Below are positions 12,901 to 24,441 of a stretch of DNA of 64,000 nt, in pieces (within the stretch, counting starts at the first letter, position 1; every line of letters begins with the position of its first letter). The position numbers and the translations under genes are program-made. The notes beneath the pieces are model-generated. The model was not told the origin of the DNA. It did not search any database and was given only the letters and a program-made list of their open reading frames with translations. Source of the stretch: Sipunculus nudus (lineage: Eukaryota > Annelida > Sipuncula > Golfingiida > Sipunculidae); NCBI GenBank assembly GCA_026874595.1, contig CM049314.1, positions 68,136,300 to 68,200,299 on the forward strand, written 5' to 3'.

Positions 12901-15900
12901 AAGGGCTGGCCCATGCATGGGGACACCGGGTAGATATTGATAACTGTGCTGTATACAAAATCGAGCTAAGTAAGAGATAAGATAAGATAAGCCTTTATTC
13001 GTCATGCAGGCATGAAATTTAGAATGCATGCATTTACAGCACAGGTAATAAGCACAGCACAGGTATTGTACATGTAACCAAGCATGACATATGAAATATA
13101 TATGTATACATAATCATACATAAGTAAAGGCAAATCACGGACTTTACATACAGAGGGTATACACAACAGATTGTGGACCGACCGTGTTGAATTTGGGCCG
13201 ATTTCACTCATTTTTTTGTCCTACAGAGCGCCCCTGCTTTAAGCTTACCGAGCTTTTCTAAAGGGGGGTCCTGACACAAGTATATATGTGCACAGACATT
13301 TTTAACCCCCCCCCCCCCCCCACCTTCTCCTTAAAAAACTCCCGGGTCCAGCCTAGTACACTATAATATGTCTCCAGCAATCTCCTTCACCAGATGGTAA
13401 AGTGTTGACCGAGGTATTATCAGGAAATATCATTTGATCATTTGATCATTTTAAATGTTGTTAAGTAAGTATAATTTATTTATAATTTTGGTTCGCGTAA
13501 GTTTCTACGTTTGCGACGGACTCGAACTTTGCGTTATTTTCAATATATTTATGTGTATTTTCAAGTGACCAAGTTTGCGACTGATATGGGTTTTACAACA
13601 TCCAACCTGACAAACAACTTTACAGACAGGATATATGAACGCTGGCTGAACAGGTCATGTCAACCTAATAGTAGAGTTGTAAGTACTGCTGTAATGGATT
13701 AAGGTAAGCCACATGATAGGTTAATGGGTTTGCAGTGGTTGGTATGGCAGCGTTTGATGTTGGACTAGTTTGATTAATACACGTATTGAATGTAAAGGTA
13801 AAACACCGATCACAAGCCTGGGAGATTGCGAGTTGGGATCTTTGCTAAGGTCTGTCCCCACCCAGGGGTGAGCACCTTGCAGGCTCATTTAATATTTCTC
13901 TTAAAACGAGTGCGTCTTTCGGGGGTTCCTCGGTGATATGAGCAAGCAATTGAGACGAATGGAATTCTGCATATGTGAATACATATTTAAGCTGCCAAAG
14001 GCTCATAGGAACGCGGGGAAAGCATCTCTGACGCTTGAAATGTCTATCGGTCACTCGTTTCTGAGGGTCCGAGCGTCCGATCGGATGCTAATTTCTGGAT
14101 GTAGGATCGACCTAGAGCATCAAACCTGGCTCTTGTAGCAGTAACTGACCACTGCCGACCATAACTCTAACAAACCGGTCAACTATGCAAACACTGCGCT
14201 GACAACTGACCCTTATTTTTCATTTAATCAAATATTAACATCGTATACAATAATATTATGATACGATAATAACATTAAAAACATAAAATTAATTAAATAT
14301 TTCACAACCCTTCAACATTTTATAATGATCCCTTCCCATTGATCACATAAACTCCAGAATTTTGGCCTGCGCATCCCGGACCCACCCAGTTTTCCTCCTA
14401 TTGAAAGCTCTGGTTAGCACTATAAAAAATGGACGAGGTTTATATATTAAGAAAAAATAGTAAAACAGAAATCACGAAGACTTTACCACACAATGTTACT
14501 TATAGTTCCTTTTTGGTTGTAATTTTACAAGTGTAATAAATTTTGTTTGATAACTTGTACCTTGTTGTTGAATAAACCACTATAAAGATTATCGTCGAAC
14601 GGGGAATGGTGTCTATTTTTTTCAGTTTAACATATTTATATTACGTATAAGCCATATAATAATCCAGGAATCTTAATTCAGAATGTATTACCGGATCCGA
14701 GGTCAAACTGCGGTCCGTACCGACCAGATCCGAATGCTACTCTCCAAGCAGAGGCGGCAGATCTAGAGGAAGACGACCACGATACTGTGTGTATGATAGG
14801 AGTGGATGGAAACGGGGATGTAGTGGTGGGCACCAGCACAAACGGACTTGATTTTAAAGTCCCTGGGTAAGTTTACATCTCGAAGGGTGGACACCCTTGA
14901 AGGAAATGTTGAAGCTTGATTTAAATGCAGGTCTAAGGAGCCTTATATTTTATATCAGAGAACACAAGGAGAGAATTTTACATAATCCTTATTGTACTAT
15001 ATATTTTGAATCAGTAAAGATTTTTTTTTCATTCTCGGACCGTCTTGTTTCCAGACACAATACAAATATTAAGAGGGGTGTACTTCAAAGATGTATTAAG
15101 AAAGAAACATAGGAGCATTAATTTTGTTGCAGAAACAAACAAAAATGGCGTCCAGTAGATCGCATACTTGCGCTTATTCAAAGATCATCCCGCCAGATCA
15201 GCCCCTTTTTCCTCACTAAATGTAAATTTTCCTGCTACATTCATATATATGGTCCAAAGCATTTCCATTTAGGGTCTAAATCAACAGACAGGTGGCGGCA
15301 GGTGACCATTTGCTTTACTAATTTGGTGGTTATCAGGGCAAAACAACCTTTCGTAAAGATCCCTTGATACGCGTTCACTAGTATTCCCCTGTTGACAAAC
15401 AAACCAAAATACCATTAAACAAACACGGATGAAATCTAACCTACTTCGCAGCGGTAAATTGGATAAAATTTACACCAATATTTACTCTTCAAAAGTCCAA
15501 TATCATGAAAAGCTATATTGATAAAATATTAATCGATTTATAATAAAATTAGAATGTTTATTGACTATTACATTAAAAATTTTGATATGCGTGTAAGTAT
15601 GAAATTTCATAACAACACAACCTGTATCTTATTTAATGTAATTCAGGCTTCAAGTGTTAAAAAGGAGTACCGTGTGATGGTCGCAGTCTTTAATTTTAGA
15701 ATTGTAACTATTTTTGTGTTACACAGAAGAGTTGGTGATACACCTATTGTCGGGGCTGGGGGTTTCGCTGACAACGAGGTTGGTGCCGCCGCCGCTACGG
15801 GTAACGGAGACGTAATGATGAGGTTCCTACCCAGGTACGTGTAAAATAAATATCTTACGTTTTTAAATTTGTTTTAGTACTTTGTTTAAAAAGTAATTTT

Positions 15901-18900
15901 ATTTTCACTGAACCTTCAAATAAATATAACGATGAAAATATTTTTTTTGTGTATTAACTCTCCTACATAATACAAAATTAAATGAATTAAAAAACCCAGA
16001 AATGAAAAAAAAGTAAATGAAAAATTATGAATTATTTTTGAACGCGAAATAACAATTTTATTTTTTAATATATAATACAGTGCTCAGCGCGTTAACAATA
16101 TCCCAAATAATTGTTTCTGGGGGATGGTTACGTGAGTTTATATTTTTCTATCGATGATATATAAATAAAATGGGGTGTTGTGTAGTTATCAGGCTGTGGA
16201 ATCAATGCGTCAGGGAATGTCGCCTTCTGACGCCGCCGCTGACGCCATGCGCCGGATACAACGTCACGAGGCCAACTTCAGTGGCGCTTTGATTGTGATG
16301 TCGAAAACAGGGGAATACGGTAAGGAAATGACTTAATACATGCAGAAGCGGATCCGGGGGGGGGGGGGGTCCAGGGGGTCCGGACCACCCCCCCCCCCCT
16401 TTTCACCCGAAGCAACCTTTTCTAAGGTGTTTTAGACGTAATTTTGCGGCCTGGACCCCCCCTTTTCCAGACGTGATGACCTTTTTTTTAGGATTTTCAT
16501 AAGTCCTCCTGGGTTGGACCCCCCCTTTTCCTAAATCCTGGATCCGCCCCTGACATTGCGGCCTCACCAGATGCCGCTTGAAAGTCACTTAGTCAAATTC
16601 GCTTTGTTATGATACAAGGCGGCCAATAATAATACTCCCCATGACTTCGCAGATAAACATTAATCACAATAGCTACAATCTTTAGGACTTTATGGTCACT
16701 GTTATCAGCGGCGTACCTAGCCTCATTGCCGCCAGGGGCAGTCTTAGAAAATGTCGCCCCTCTAACAAAACATTACAGAACTGGATAACATATTGAAACA
16801 TATCGTGTTAAATGTCCTTGTTACAGGCTTGTATTTGACAACAACGCAGTTATATGGATGAATTCATTGGCAGGGAATTCTTCCGCCACATATTAAAGAG
16901 CACACATATCTTTTCTAATCTAAATCAAAAGATCGTTCGAAGCTCAAACGAGTATATTTCATTATGAAGTGAACAGAAAGGAATAAAACGAATAAATTGA
17001 AATTATAAACAGATTACACTGCAGGATACACATATAATGTGGGAAATTGATTTTTCATCATCCATGTAAACACGATTCATGATTACTTAATAATAAACTT
17101 GGGAAAAAACTTTATTTGGTGAGTGTTGTTCCATTGTCAACGCATACAAATACCTTGTTACATCTATAATTCCAATTCTTGTTATCGCATATGACAGCAG
17201 GTACACCTAATAGAGCTATTGAGATATGCTTGGTACTGCTGCATGCAAGGCACTTTAGTCTTTACTTAAAAAGCGTAATTCATGAGTTAAGCCTATATAT
17301 GTAGGCAGGGCATGTTTAATATTTTCACATAAAAATCTAATGTTAGGACAAACTGACTTTGTTTAATCAAAATATCCTCAAAGTTAAAAGCAGACTTTAA
17401 ATCAAGGATACATCAAAATTATTTTTGAATTATAGTGATTATGCACTTTGCGAGGTTCTATTTATGAACTTATGACTATTTGTTATTCAGTAATGTATCT
17501 TAATAAATTTCAGGTTATGATATAATTTAAATATATATTATAATTTAATTTCAAATGATTTGTCACAATATACAACAACTGTCTATAGGTAGTGGATCAT
17601 TAAGCTGTTAATCACAGAATTAACAGTCCAGGTAAATATATCTTTAATTAAAGTTTTGAACTCTAAAACTTAAAACTGATACTACATTCGTATTTTGAAA
17701 TCGTGGCTAAGCGGCCAGGGGGGTTCGTCCCGCGGAAAAATTAATTTTAAAATTATATCTTAAAGTTAAAATAATTCCTACATAGGTCTGGGTGTTTATT
17801 GTTTTTATCCACGTTACATAAAAGATCATGCAGGTCATATTGGTTAATCAAAAGACACAGGCATTTAGGAAGTACTCATTATATACATGATGTGTATTTT
17901 AACGAGACTGATGTTAGAGTATGAAGAATCATGGAAAAGGGGCATTTCAGGTTGTTTAAGACTGTTCAAATATCCTGGAATTTCGGGAATTCAAGGGTTC
18001 AAGAATGGAAATTCTTAATACCTTCCATGAAAAGAGCAACACAATTCGTCAAAATATTTTTCGCACGATGTGTATGACAGACACCCCACCCCCACGACTT
18101 GGGGCCATTGGTCCTCTGGCAGGATTTTTCCCTGGTGATTATCAGGTGATATCAGGTGATTTTCTAGGGATTTCTGTAAACGACGACTACCCTAAAATGC
18201 AGGCTTTTTGCATGACTGGTCAGTTATCGATGGCGTTCAGACATTGAAAGACCACAGATCTAACAAAGAATTACTACAGATATGTATTTCTTCTTGAGTA
18301 TAGCTTGCCTCTATAGAGATCGTCCTCAAATAATTTGGTTGGTTCAACTGCATAGTATTTCATCCCTAAAATTCTTGAACGGGACAAAAATGCCAAATTT
18401 TAACTTTTTGAGGAACTCCTTATGCCACTGATTATACTAAATCCCAGAAATGCCGCCCCCACAAATGTACAATTCGTTCGCTAATCATTCTGTAAGTTCC
18501 ACTCTCCAGTTTATAATCCCTGGAATACTTGAACATGGGACATAAAGGCCAAATTTTATTTTTTAGGAATTCATTGTGCCACTCATTTTACTAATTTACT
18601 GAAATACCGCCCAAAGAATGTATAAATCGTTCGCTAATCATTTGGTATAGGTTCCATTGTCCAGTTTGCCCCCCCCCCCCCCCCCTCCCCCATGTGCAAA
18701 TCGTTCGCTTTTGTGCAAATCGTTCATTTTGTAGGTTCCACTGTCTAGTTGAAAATCTCTAAAATACTTGAAATGTGACAAAAAAGGCCAAGGTTTTATT
18801 TTTGTAGGAATTCCTTGTGCCACTCATTATACTAATTCACTGAAATGCCCCCCCCCAAAAAAAAAAATGTGCCGCCCGGGGCGGACCATCCTTGCCCCCC

Positions 18901-19136
18901 CCCCCCCCCCAACCACCACCGCCCTTAGGTTCGCCACTGACTGTTATGGAAAAAAGTATGACCAAAATAGGGTAATTATCTTAGAACCTATATGAACCAA
19001 TTTATACCTGGTGGAGACATCGCACGGGGGGGGGGGGGGGCTTGGGGGTGGTTGGGTGGTTGTCAACGGGGGTTCACTTGCGCCAATTTTTCCGCTAAAT
19101 GCACAGTTTCCGAATACATGTTTTATTCGTATTTCA

Positions 19137-19195
<59 letters not shown>

Positions 19196-20166
19196 CACGT
19201 CTGATATCTATATTTTTTTGCAGAATGTGCATAATAATTGAAAATAATAAAAGATATGTATATAGTATTTTTTGGTATTTTTGGTATCGATTGTACGTCT
19301 ATTTTCGGGTGTTTTTTTCTGTGTTCTAGGTGCCAATGGTATCCATATTTTAGGATCTAATTGTTTCTATTTTAGGTGCTGATAGTTTTGTATTAAATGG
19401 GCTGTTATTTCTGCATTTATTTAAATTGCGGGTATTTCTCTCTTTATGTTATTGTTATTTCTGTATTTAAGGTGCAGGGTTTTCTGTATTTTAGGTGCTA
19501 GGTATATCTGTATTTTAGGTGCTAGGTATTTCTGTATTTTAAGCGCTGGGTATTTCTGTATTTTATGGTTTGTTTGTTTTTGTTTGTTTTTTTTTTTTGT
19601 ATTTATGTGCTAGGTATTTTTGTATTTTAGGTGTATTTTATTTCTGTTTTTAGGGTGCTAGGTATTTCTGTATTTATGTGCTAGGTATTTCCGTGTTTTA
19701 GGTACTAGGAATTTCTGTATTTAAGCTGTATTTTATTTCTGTATTTATGTGCTAGGTATTTCTGTATTTATGTGCTAGGTATTTCTGTAATTTAGGTACT
19801 AGGAATTTCTGTATTTAAGCTGTATTTTATTTCTGTATTTATGTGCTAGGTATTTCTGTATTTATGTGCTAGGTATTTCTGTAATTTAGGTACTATGAAT
19901 TTTTGTATTTTAGCTGTATTTTATTTCTGTATTTATGTGCTAGGTATTTCCGTATTTTAGGTGCTGGTTGTGCTAGAAGAAGACCTGGGTGGTTCCCGTT
20001 CACTGTGAGAACCTCCGAGATGTCAGAGACCAGGTTTGAGCGGGTCAGATGTTTAACCCCAGAGAGTATAGGCACAATCCCACCGTCAGGTGGCGCTAGA
20101 TGCTCCTCTTGTGCTTATTATTCAGTATTCGGACCCATTGTGTTGATAGCACTAACAAAGTTGTAA
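3492..20166 (+). CDS. AGA: Aspartylglucosaminidase paralogue 2, complete eight-exon gene
   Basis: Exons: 3492-3615, 10207-10363, 11672-11784, 13566-13678, 14682-14866, 15727-15834, 16186-16319 and 19961-20166. All introns are GT-AG, phases fit throughout, and the sum is 1140 nt (379 residues plus stop; human AGA is 346). The order follows AGA: signal peptide ([18 protein letters not shown]), a TYRF segment (human TWPF), [32 protein letters not shown]. The autocleavage site HDT places the predicted Ntn nucleophile at Thr204 (human Thr206). The substrate loop RVGDTP gives Arg232 and Asp235, and TGNGD begins at Thr255. The enzyme self-cleaves into alpha and beta chains and hydrolyses GlcNAc-Asn in lysosomal glycoprotein turnover. 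A C-terminal extension ([10 protein letters not shown], then a short hydrophobic tail [14 protein letters not shown]) resembles a GPI signal, though weaker than in genes 1 and 3 because of the Lys near the end. Introns 1 and 7 are packed with transposons. Confidence 0.9.
3713..3757. repeat. (TA)n microsatellite abutting a palindromic MITE
   Basis: About 44 bp of TA repeats lie directly against the palindromic element, about 100 bp into intron 1 of AGA gene 2. Confidence 0.95.
3758..3868. mobile_element. Near-perfect palindromic MITE
   Basis: The two halves are reverse complements around position 3813. The inner 24 bp of each arm (from AGACTAACTTGTTTATTAAC) match exactly across a single central base. 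The outer 30 bp match with a few changes, from AGGTAAA on the left to TTTACCT on the right. No coding content. The form fits a foldback or MITE-type DNA element inserted in intron 1; the superfamily is not assignable because the flank is a TA microsatellite. Confidence 0.75.
3897..3955. repeat. (TG)n microsatellite
   Basis: Imperfect GT/TG run in intron 1 of AGA gene 2. Confidence 0.85.
5015..6461 (-). mobile_element. pogo/Tigger-type DNA transposon, decayed
   Basis: The ends are imperfect inverted repeats: CAGTCTAACCTCTCTCTTTC on the left and CACTCTAACATATTTCATTC read inward from the right. Both are flanked by TA (5013-5014 and 6462-6463), the target duplication of Tc1/mariner-pogo elements. 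On the minus strand at 5694-5981 a reading frame holds a DDE_1 (Tigger/CENP-B-like) transposase piece: [19 protein letters not shown] followed by [15 protein letters not shown]. In this family that segment lies near the third catalytic acidic residue. Length (1.45 kb) and broken frames indicate an inactive copy. It sits inside the larger inverted-repeat element. Confidence 0.85.
5694..5981 (-). pseudogene. pogo/Tigger DDE transposase fragment
   Basis: A 95-residue open stretch carries the PPxTxSHLQPxDxGIIQ block and the following NCW segment typical of DDE superfamily 1 transposases. The N-terminal DNA-binding domains and the first catalytic residues are not recognisable around it. It is a relic of the element's own transposase. 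Confidence 0.8.
8274..8410 (+). mobile_element. Solo terminal fragment of the same Tigger family
   Basis: Begins CAGTCTACTCCC and continues with TTCGCC, GGGA and GCGAGGGTGGCGG in the same order and spacing as the left end of the element at 5015. No matching opposite end was found, so it looks like a truncated copy. Confidence 0.6.
9300..9570 (+). mobile_element. tRNA-derived SINE, copy 1
   Basis: The 5' part resembles a tRNA gene with an A-box-like GGGCTCAGAGGTAG and a B-box-like AGTTCGAATC about 35 bp on, as in SINE pol III promoters. It is followed by a body ending in GTGCGCCTATCGGGGGTCCC and CTCGGTGGTATGATCAAGCAA. The same body recurs near 13797 (+) and 34330 (-). No intact tRNA cloverleaf is expected, so this is not called a tRNA gene. 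Confidence 0.7.
10775..11115 (+). repeat. Interspersed repeat family A, copy 1
   Basis: Starts near AATTTATGTGAATTCTGGCG, runs through CTCTGCGTATATA and a CAGAAAAGT core, and ends in GGCCCCCCACGTGATATAAA then ATATAAACAAAACGAAC. Related copies: 12190-12455, 38745-38850, 50235-50345 and an end fragment at 41345-41412. No coding sequence. The class is unknown; its short length suggests a SINE or MITE. Confidence 0.5.
12190..12455 (+). repeat. Interspersed repeat family A, copy 2
   Basis: Shares ACTCTGCGTATATA, the GTTCAGAACAGTTCTTA core and the ending CCCCCCACATGTTATAAACA then ATATAAACGAAAG with copy 1. It lies in intron 3 of AGA gene 2. Confidence 0.5.
12960..13010 (-). mobile_element. Possible LINE-like 3' tail
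   Basis: On the minus strand the sequence reads AATAAAGGC followed by a short CTTAT repeat, the pattern of a non-LTR retrotransposon 3' terminus with an AATAAA signal and a simple-repeat tail. The upstream minus-strand DNA shows no recognisable reverse transcriptase, so this would be a 5'-truncated insertion. Confidence 0.35.
13797..13965 (+). mobile_element. tRNA-derived SINE family, copy 2 (5'-truncated)
   Basis: Matches the body of the SINE at 9300: CCCACCCAGGGGTGAGCACC, TTGCAGGCTCATTTAA, GTGCGTCTTTCGGGGGTTCC, CTCGGTGATATGAGCAAGCA. The tRNA-like head is not convincing here. It lies in intron 4 of AGA gene 2. Confidence 0.6.
16343..16552. mobile_element. hAT-like MITE with poly-G/poly-C hairpin
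   Basis: Starts CAGAAGCGGATCC and ends GGATCCGCCCCTG, inverted repeats of the CAGNGGCGGATCC type common in hAT MITEs. Internal runs of G and C face each other and repeated GGACCCCCCCTTTT blocks follow. It begins only 24 bp after the donor of AGA gene 2 exon 7. No clean 8-bp target duplication is visible (flanks AATACATG and ACATTGCG). Confidence 0.55.
16706..18939. mobile_element. hAT superfamily transposon with exact 8-bp target duplication
   Basis: The left end reads CAGCGGCGTACCTAG and the right end, inverted, CAGTGGCGAACCTAA (12 of 15 match). Both are directly flanked by ACTGTTAT (16698-16705 and 18940-18947), the 8-bp duplication typical of hAT insertions. The 2.23-kb interior has no recognisable transposase. 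Its right third contains tandem copies of a segment with CCACTCATTATACTAAT and AATCGTTCGCTAATCAT (near 18425, 18580 and 18820) and long C-runs. This is a non-autonomous or decayed copy in intron 7 of AGA gene 2. Confidence 0.85.
19141..19190. repeat. (TA)n microsatellite
   Basis: Fifty bases of TA repeat in intron 7 of AGA gene 2, just before the splice-acceptor minisatellite. Confidence 0.95.
19320..19960 (+). repeat. Minisatellite of splice-acceptor-like units ending at the true 3' splice site
   Basis: Units of about 20-26 bp vary around GGTATTTCTGTATTTTAG + GTGCTA. A higher-order block of about 95 bp is repeated almost unchanged (19701-19795 and 19796-19889). About eleven units end in a T-rich (T)TTAG followed by G or C, copying the acceptor of AGA gene 2 exon 8. 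The last unit is the real acceptor (TTTTAG at 19955-19960 followed by GTGCTGGTTGT, which is coding). The array therefore looks like an amplification of the intron-exon junction. Confidence 0.85.
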
Positions 20167-21469
20167 TTTTTTCAATACAATGAAAGGAGATAAGATTTCT
20201 AGATTTCTGTGTATTACATTCGTGTTGGTAATAAGGTTTTCAGAAGGTATGAATGATATGTAACATTTTAAATCAGTTTATCCAATACAAGTTACTCATT
20301 TGTTACAACTTTTCCTGGCGCATCCGAGTATACTAATATTATATTATTTGACCAAGGTAAATGCTCAGAAATTGTATTTAATGTTCATATTTTGAATTTG
20401 TATTTGAGCATGTTTTTGTATTTGGCCTGAGAGAGGTCCTTTACTTGTATATTTTTATTCGACTTCAGGTATTTGACCCCAACCCTAGTATGAAACAGAG
20501 AAGTTATGTCAACCTCCCTCTAGATTAACAAAATAAATGTCTCTGCGATTTTACCCATTTATTCAACCCCCCCCCCCCCCCCCGGCAGTAGCCAAATGGC
20601 ACTCTGCAAATATATTCTGGTTCGCCATCGTAGTCGGGCAGTTCGTGGGACACATGTCGGACAAATTCATGGAAAACGGTAACTGACAGCTGGTTAAGTT
20701 GAAAAATCCTTTCAATGACTTACAAATTATAGAAAGAACAAGAAACTCAGACCCGACAGATTTATAGGTTTATTAGTAAAATCAATGCGTTTTTTTAACA
20801 ATTATATGAACACTATTTATCATGCAGTCTTGACCAACCAAATATAGAATGGGAATGGTTGACAAATTATACATGCTTGTGCGTTGAGGACAAGTGGAAA
20901 AGAAGTTGAATTATTCTAAATGCATTTGAAAAAAAAATCGTTAAATTAGAGTATATGTTAGACACAACAGCAACCCTTTTAATAATGTAAATCAATATGT
21001 TTTGAATGAATCCACACGGTAGGTTATATTACTAGTTATGAACTTATAAACTATTGCACAAATGCCTTCTTGAATATGTAATACTTTATTGATATTTTTT
21101 TAAATTGTGTAAAGAGAGAGTTTACAGTGTATATATAATGAATGTTATAAAATGTTTTGTATTATTTCCTAGAATAAGTTAAGGTATATAGTTTTATTCA
21201 CGGAAGCCCGTTCCATCAAATTTGAGCACTTCAAGTACCCCGAAATAACCGTATTTTATAACGACGAACATATATAGAGAAACCAAGATATTCTGTTATG
21301 ATTAGAAGATTAGACCTATCATACCAAGCACATTTATACCGGTAAATGAAGAGTAAGAACTCTCTGACTATCAGATATAAGTAAACACACATATATACTC
21401 AAGTATCACTGCATGATAATTCATCAATGGACGTCCTTTGACCTTTGCACTTTGAACTGTTAATCATGT
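20167..21469. other. Intergenic space between convergent genes
   Basis: Separates the 3' end of AGA gene 2 from the 3' end of the minus-strand membrane-protein gene. It is AT-rich with a C-run near 20567-20583. No exon or known element was recognised. TTTATT words near 21085 and 21192 could be minus-strand AATAAA signals. Confidence 0.45.
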
Positions 21470-22407
21470 TTATGCATTGCTCTGGATGTAGCAGTCGCTC
21501 AGCCTCATCTTGTCAAGCACTGGCCACTGGCCTTGTCTTCTGAAGATAAACAAAAGGACGTATGCTCCCACGATGGCAACGGTTGCCAGGGCCAACCAGA
21601 CGAGGAGAAGGATGATCACTCCGCCGTTCACAACGCCATCTGTTGTTAGAAAGATGAAGTTGTTTAGATTTTGATATCACTAGAGATTTCGACATTATTT
21701 ATTCATAGAAAACGGTTAATTGTTAAAACACTAATGCCCAAAATAAAAGAATCAGGCCCCTAGCCTCAAGCAAAACACTTCTCTTTTTAAATATAAGACA
21801 CAAAACCTGATACAACAGACGAACAATGAATATTGGTTTCTCATATCCTCTATGTAAAACACAACCATAACTTTAATACACATATTTCAGGACTGCATCT
21901 TTTAAATACATTTTTGTTAACTTTAACCCATATGCAAAATATCAAGTCTTGAATTTAATAATCTCTTTACATATTTATTTTGTACAACTTCTTTTAATCC
22001 GTTATATCAGCTTAACGGGTAAGACCTCTTCATTGAATGATTGTCGAAATGTCCTTCGACATCAGCTAAATCGATCAAAATGGGTAAGGTAATCTGTGTA
22101 CAAGATGATGTTATACAATCTGTCAAAGGTATAAATGTTGCCAGATTTACTTTCAAAAGAAACCGTAACTAATGGGCGTGGCTAAGTCACGTGCATGGAC
22201 GTCATAAGTGATTGATGGCTGCGGGCACTCACCGTTTTTGACGATGACTTTCTCAGCTGTGGGATGAGACACAACAGTGGGCGGCTTCCATGTGGGCCAG
22301 TTGATGTGTGGGTTGAAAGGGCGGCGGGTGGTGAGTCTTTGTTCCTTTCTCGTTGTCCTTCTGGGGGCAAAGGTGGGAGGCACTAAAAAATGAATATTCA
22401 TTATAAA

Positions 22408-22467
<60 letters not shown>

Positions 22468-24311
22468 ATTTTTTCAAAGTTGAAGCAAAATATATTGATT
22501 TGATTTTCTTTATCACAACTCTAAAGCTCTTTAGACTTTATTTTTTCAGACTTTACTTCTAATACCTAAAATACCATTTTCATCATCTATGATAAGAAAT
22601 AGTTTTTGATAGTAAAAAAGAATAGATAATCAAGTTATGTCACCATATATCGAGAAATGAAACAAAATATGAAATACAACAGATAATTTCTCTTTAGCGC
22701 ATCATTCAAACAAAAATCAAATTATTACGAAATTTACTGAAAGATAGAACATGCTCAGAAATGAAAACATAGTAATCTACATATTGCCTACTTAAATTTG
22801 AATGTAAAATGTCAAATATAAATGGTATAAAAGCAAAATAATCACTTAATTATTAACTTCCTAACAACTTGTACAATTCTAAACGAGATATGTTCTCACG
22901 GGTTTTACCCTATTTCTGCCAAACGCACACACGCTCACACACATTTCAAAATATTGACTTACATCTTGGGTAGGTCGGTCTGAATCTGGGATAAGTCGGA
23001 AATGGCCTTTGTGTTGGTGTGAACCTAGGAAAGGTTGGGAATGGCCTATGGGTAGATTTGAACCTTGGAAATGTCGGGAATGGTCTGGCAGTTGGAACTA
23101 TAAAAATAAAATTCGTTGCAATGTTGAAACTCTCGGCGGGATCTTTACACTATCAAACAAATGACAAGGAGGTTAACCTTTCACCTTCGTTTGACAGACC
23201 ATCTCTCTTTGCTTCTTTGCCACAAATTTTCAAAAGAATGGTCGGAATTTGATATAATTTGGTGAGAGATGCGCAAAGTTCCTTAGGATATAGTTAATTA
23301 AATTCTAATTAGCACACAACAATTAAGTAAACACATGTTGATTCTACATATTATATTGACAAGCCACTGATTCAAACTAATCTTGCTGTACGTTTTGAAA
23401 TCGGCTTAATGCTTTTAAAAAGGTGAATATATTTTTTTATTAATCCTATTAGATTTAGTTATATACATTACATAATCTACTGGAAACAGAAAAAAGGGGA
23501 ACTACTTACAAACAAGTTCATGGCATATATGTTAATGTTACCAATAGTGTAAAGTGTTAGAGATATGATAATACATTTCGGAAAAAAATTATTTAATTTA
23601 ATCAAACTCCTTTGACCCCAGCTCTATGCAAATTAATAATATCTGACTTACTTTTTGGTGCTTTTGTTGTCGTGGTCGGAGGTCTAGGTGGAACTAGGAA
23701 GAGGAAATATGACGATGTTCATACTTGACAGAGCACATTCAAAGTCACAATATACTGATCGTATCATGGTATTTAATGGCAGGTAGGCCGGTCTGTATCC
23801 TGTATAATCTTTTTTGTCTTTCTTTGTATCTATTTTAACAATGTTTATCTATTTTAGGAAATGACAAATTTTATCTCTAAACAAAGGCTGTAAATATGGC
23901 TAAGGCAAAAGTTAGCAGTAAAGGGATAATAGTAATTATGATGGGCTCTCAGTATTACAAGCTACGTATTCGTGGGTTTTATTTTAAAATACTGCAGACC
24001 TTCTAAACATTTTTAAAACAATACATTACTTATGGATAGCATTTTAGAATTCCTCGTATAAATAACCAAACCTAATATTTGCTCAGTGATTTTGGTTGCT
24101 CTTGGGGATATTTAAATATGAGGATGTTGGTACCATAAAGACAATTATTGATCAATTCTTATTATGGAAAAAAGTCAATTTTGATATGTTGAACTCTTTA
24201 TAATCTAGATGTTCAAATATAAGCCAACGCCCAAATTAATAGATTCACCCGTTGAGCCGTGTTCAGTGGAATTAATTGCCAATCTTAGTCCTGTACTCAC
24301 TCACCCACACC

Positions 24312-24350
<39 letters not shown>

Positions 24351-24372
24351 TCTTATAGTTGATTGTATCTTT

Positions 24373-24441
<69 letters not shown>

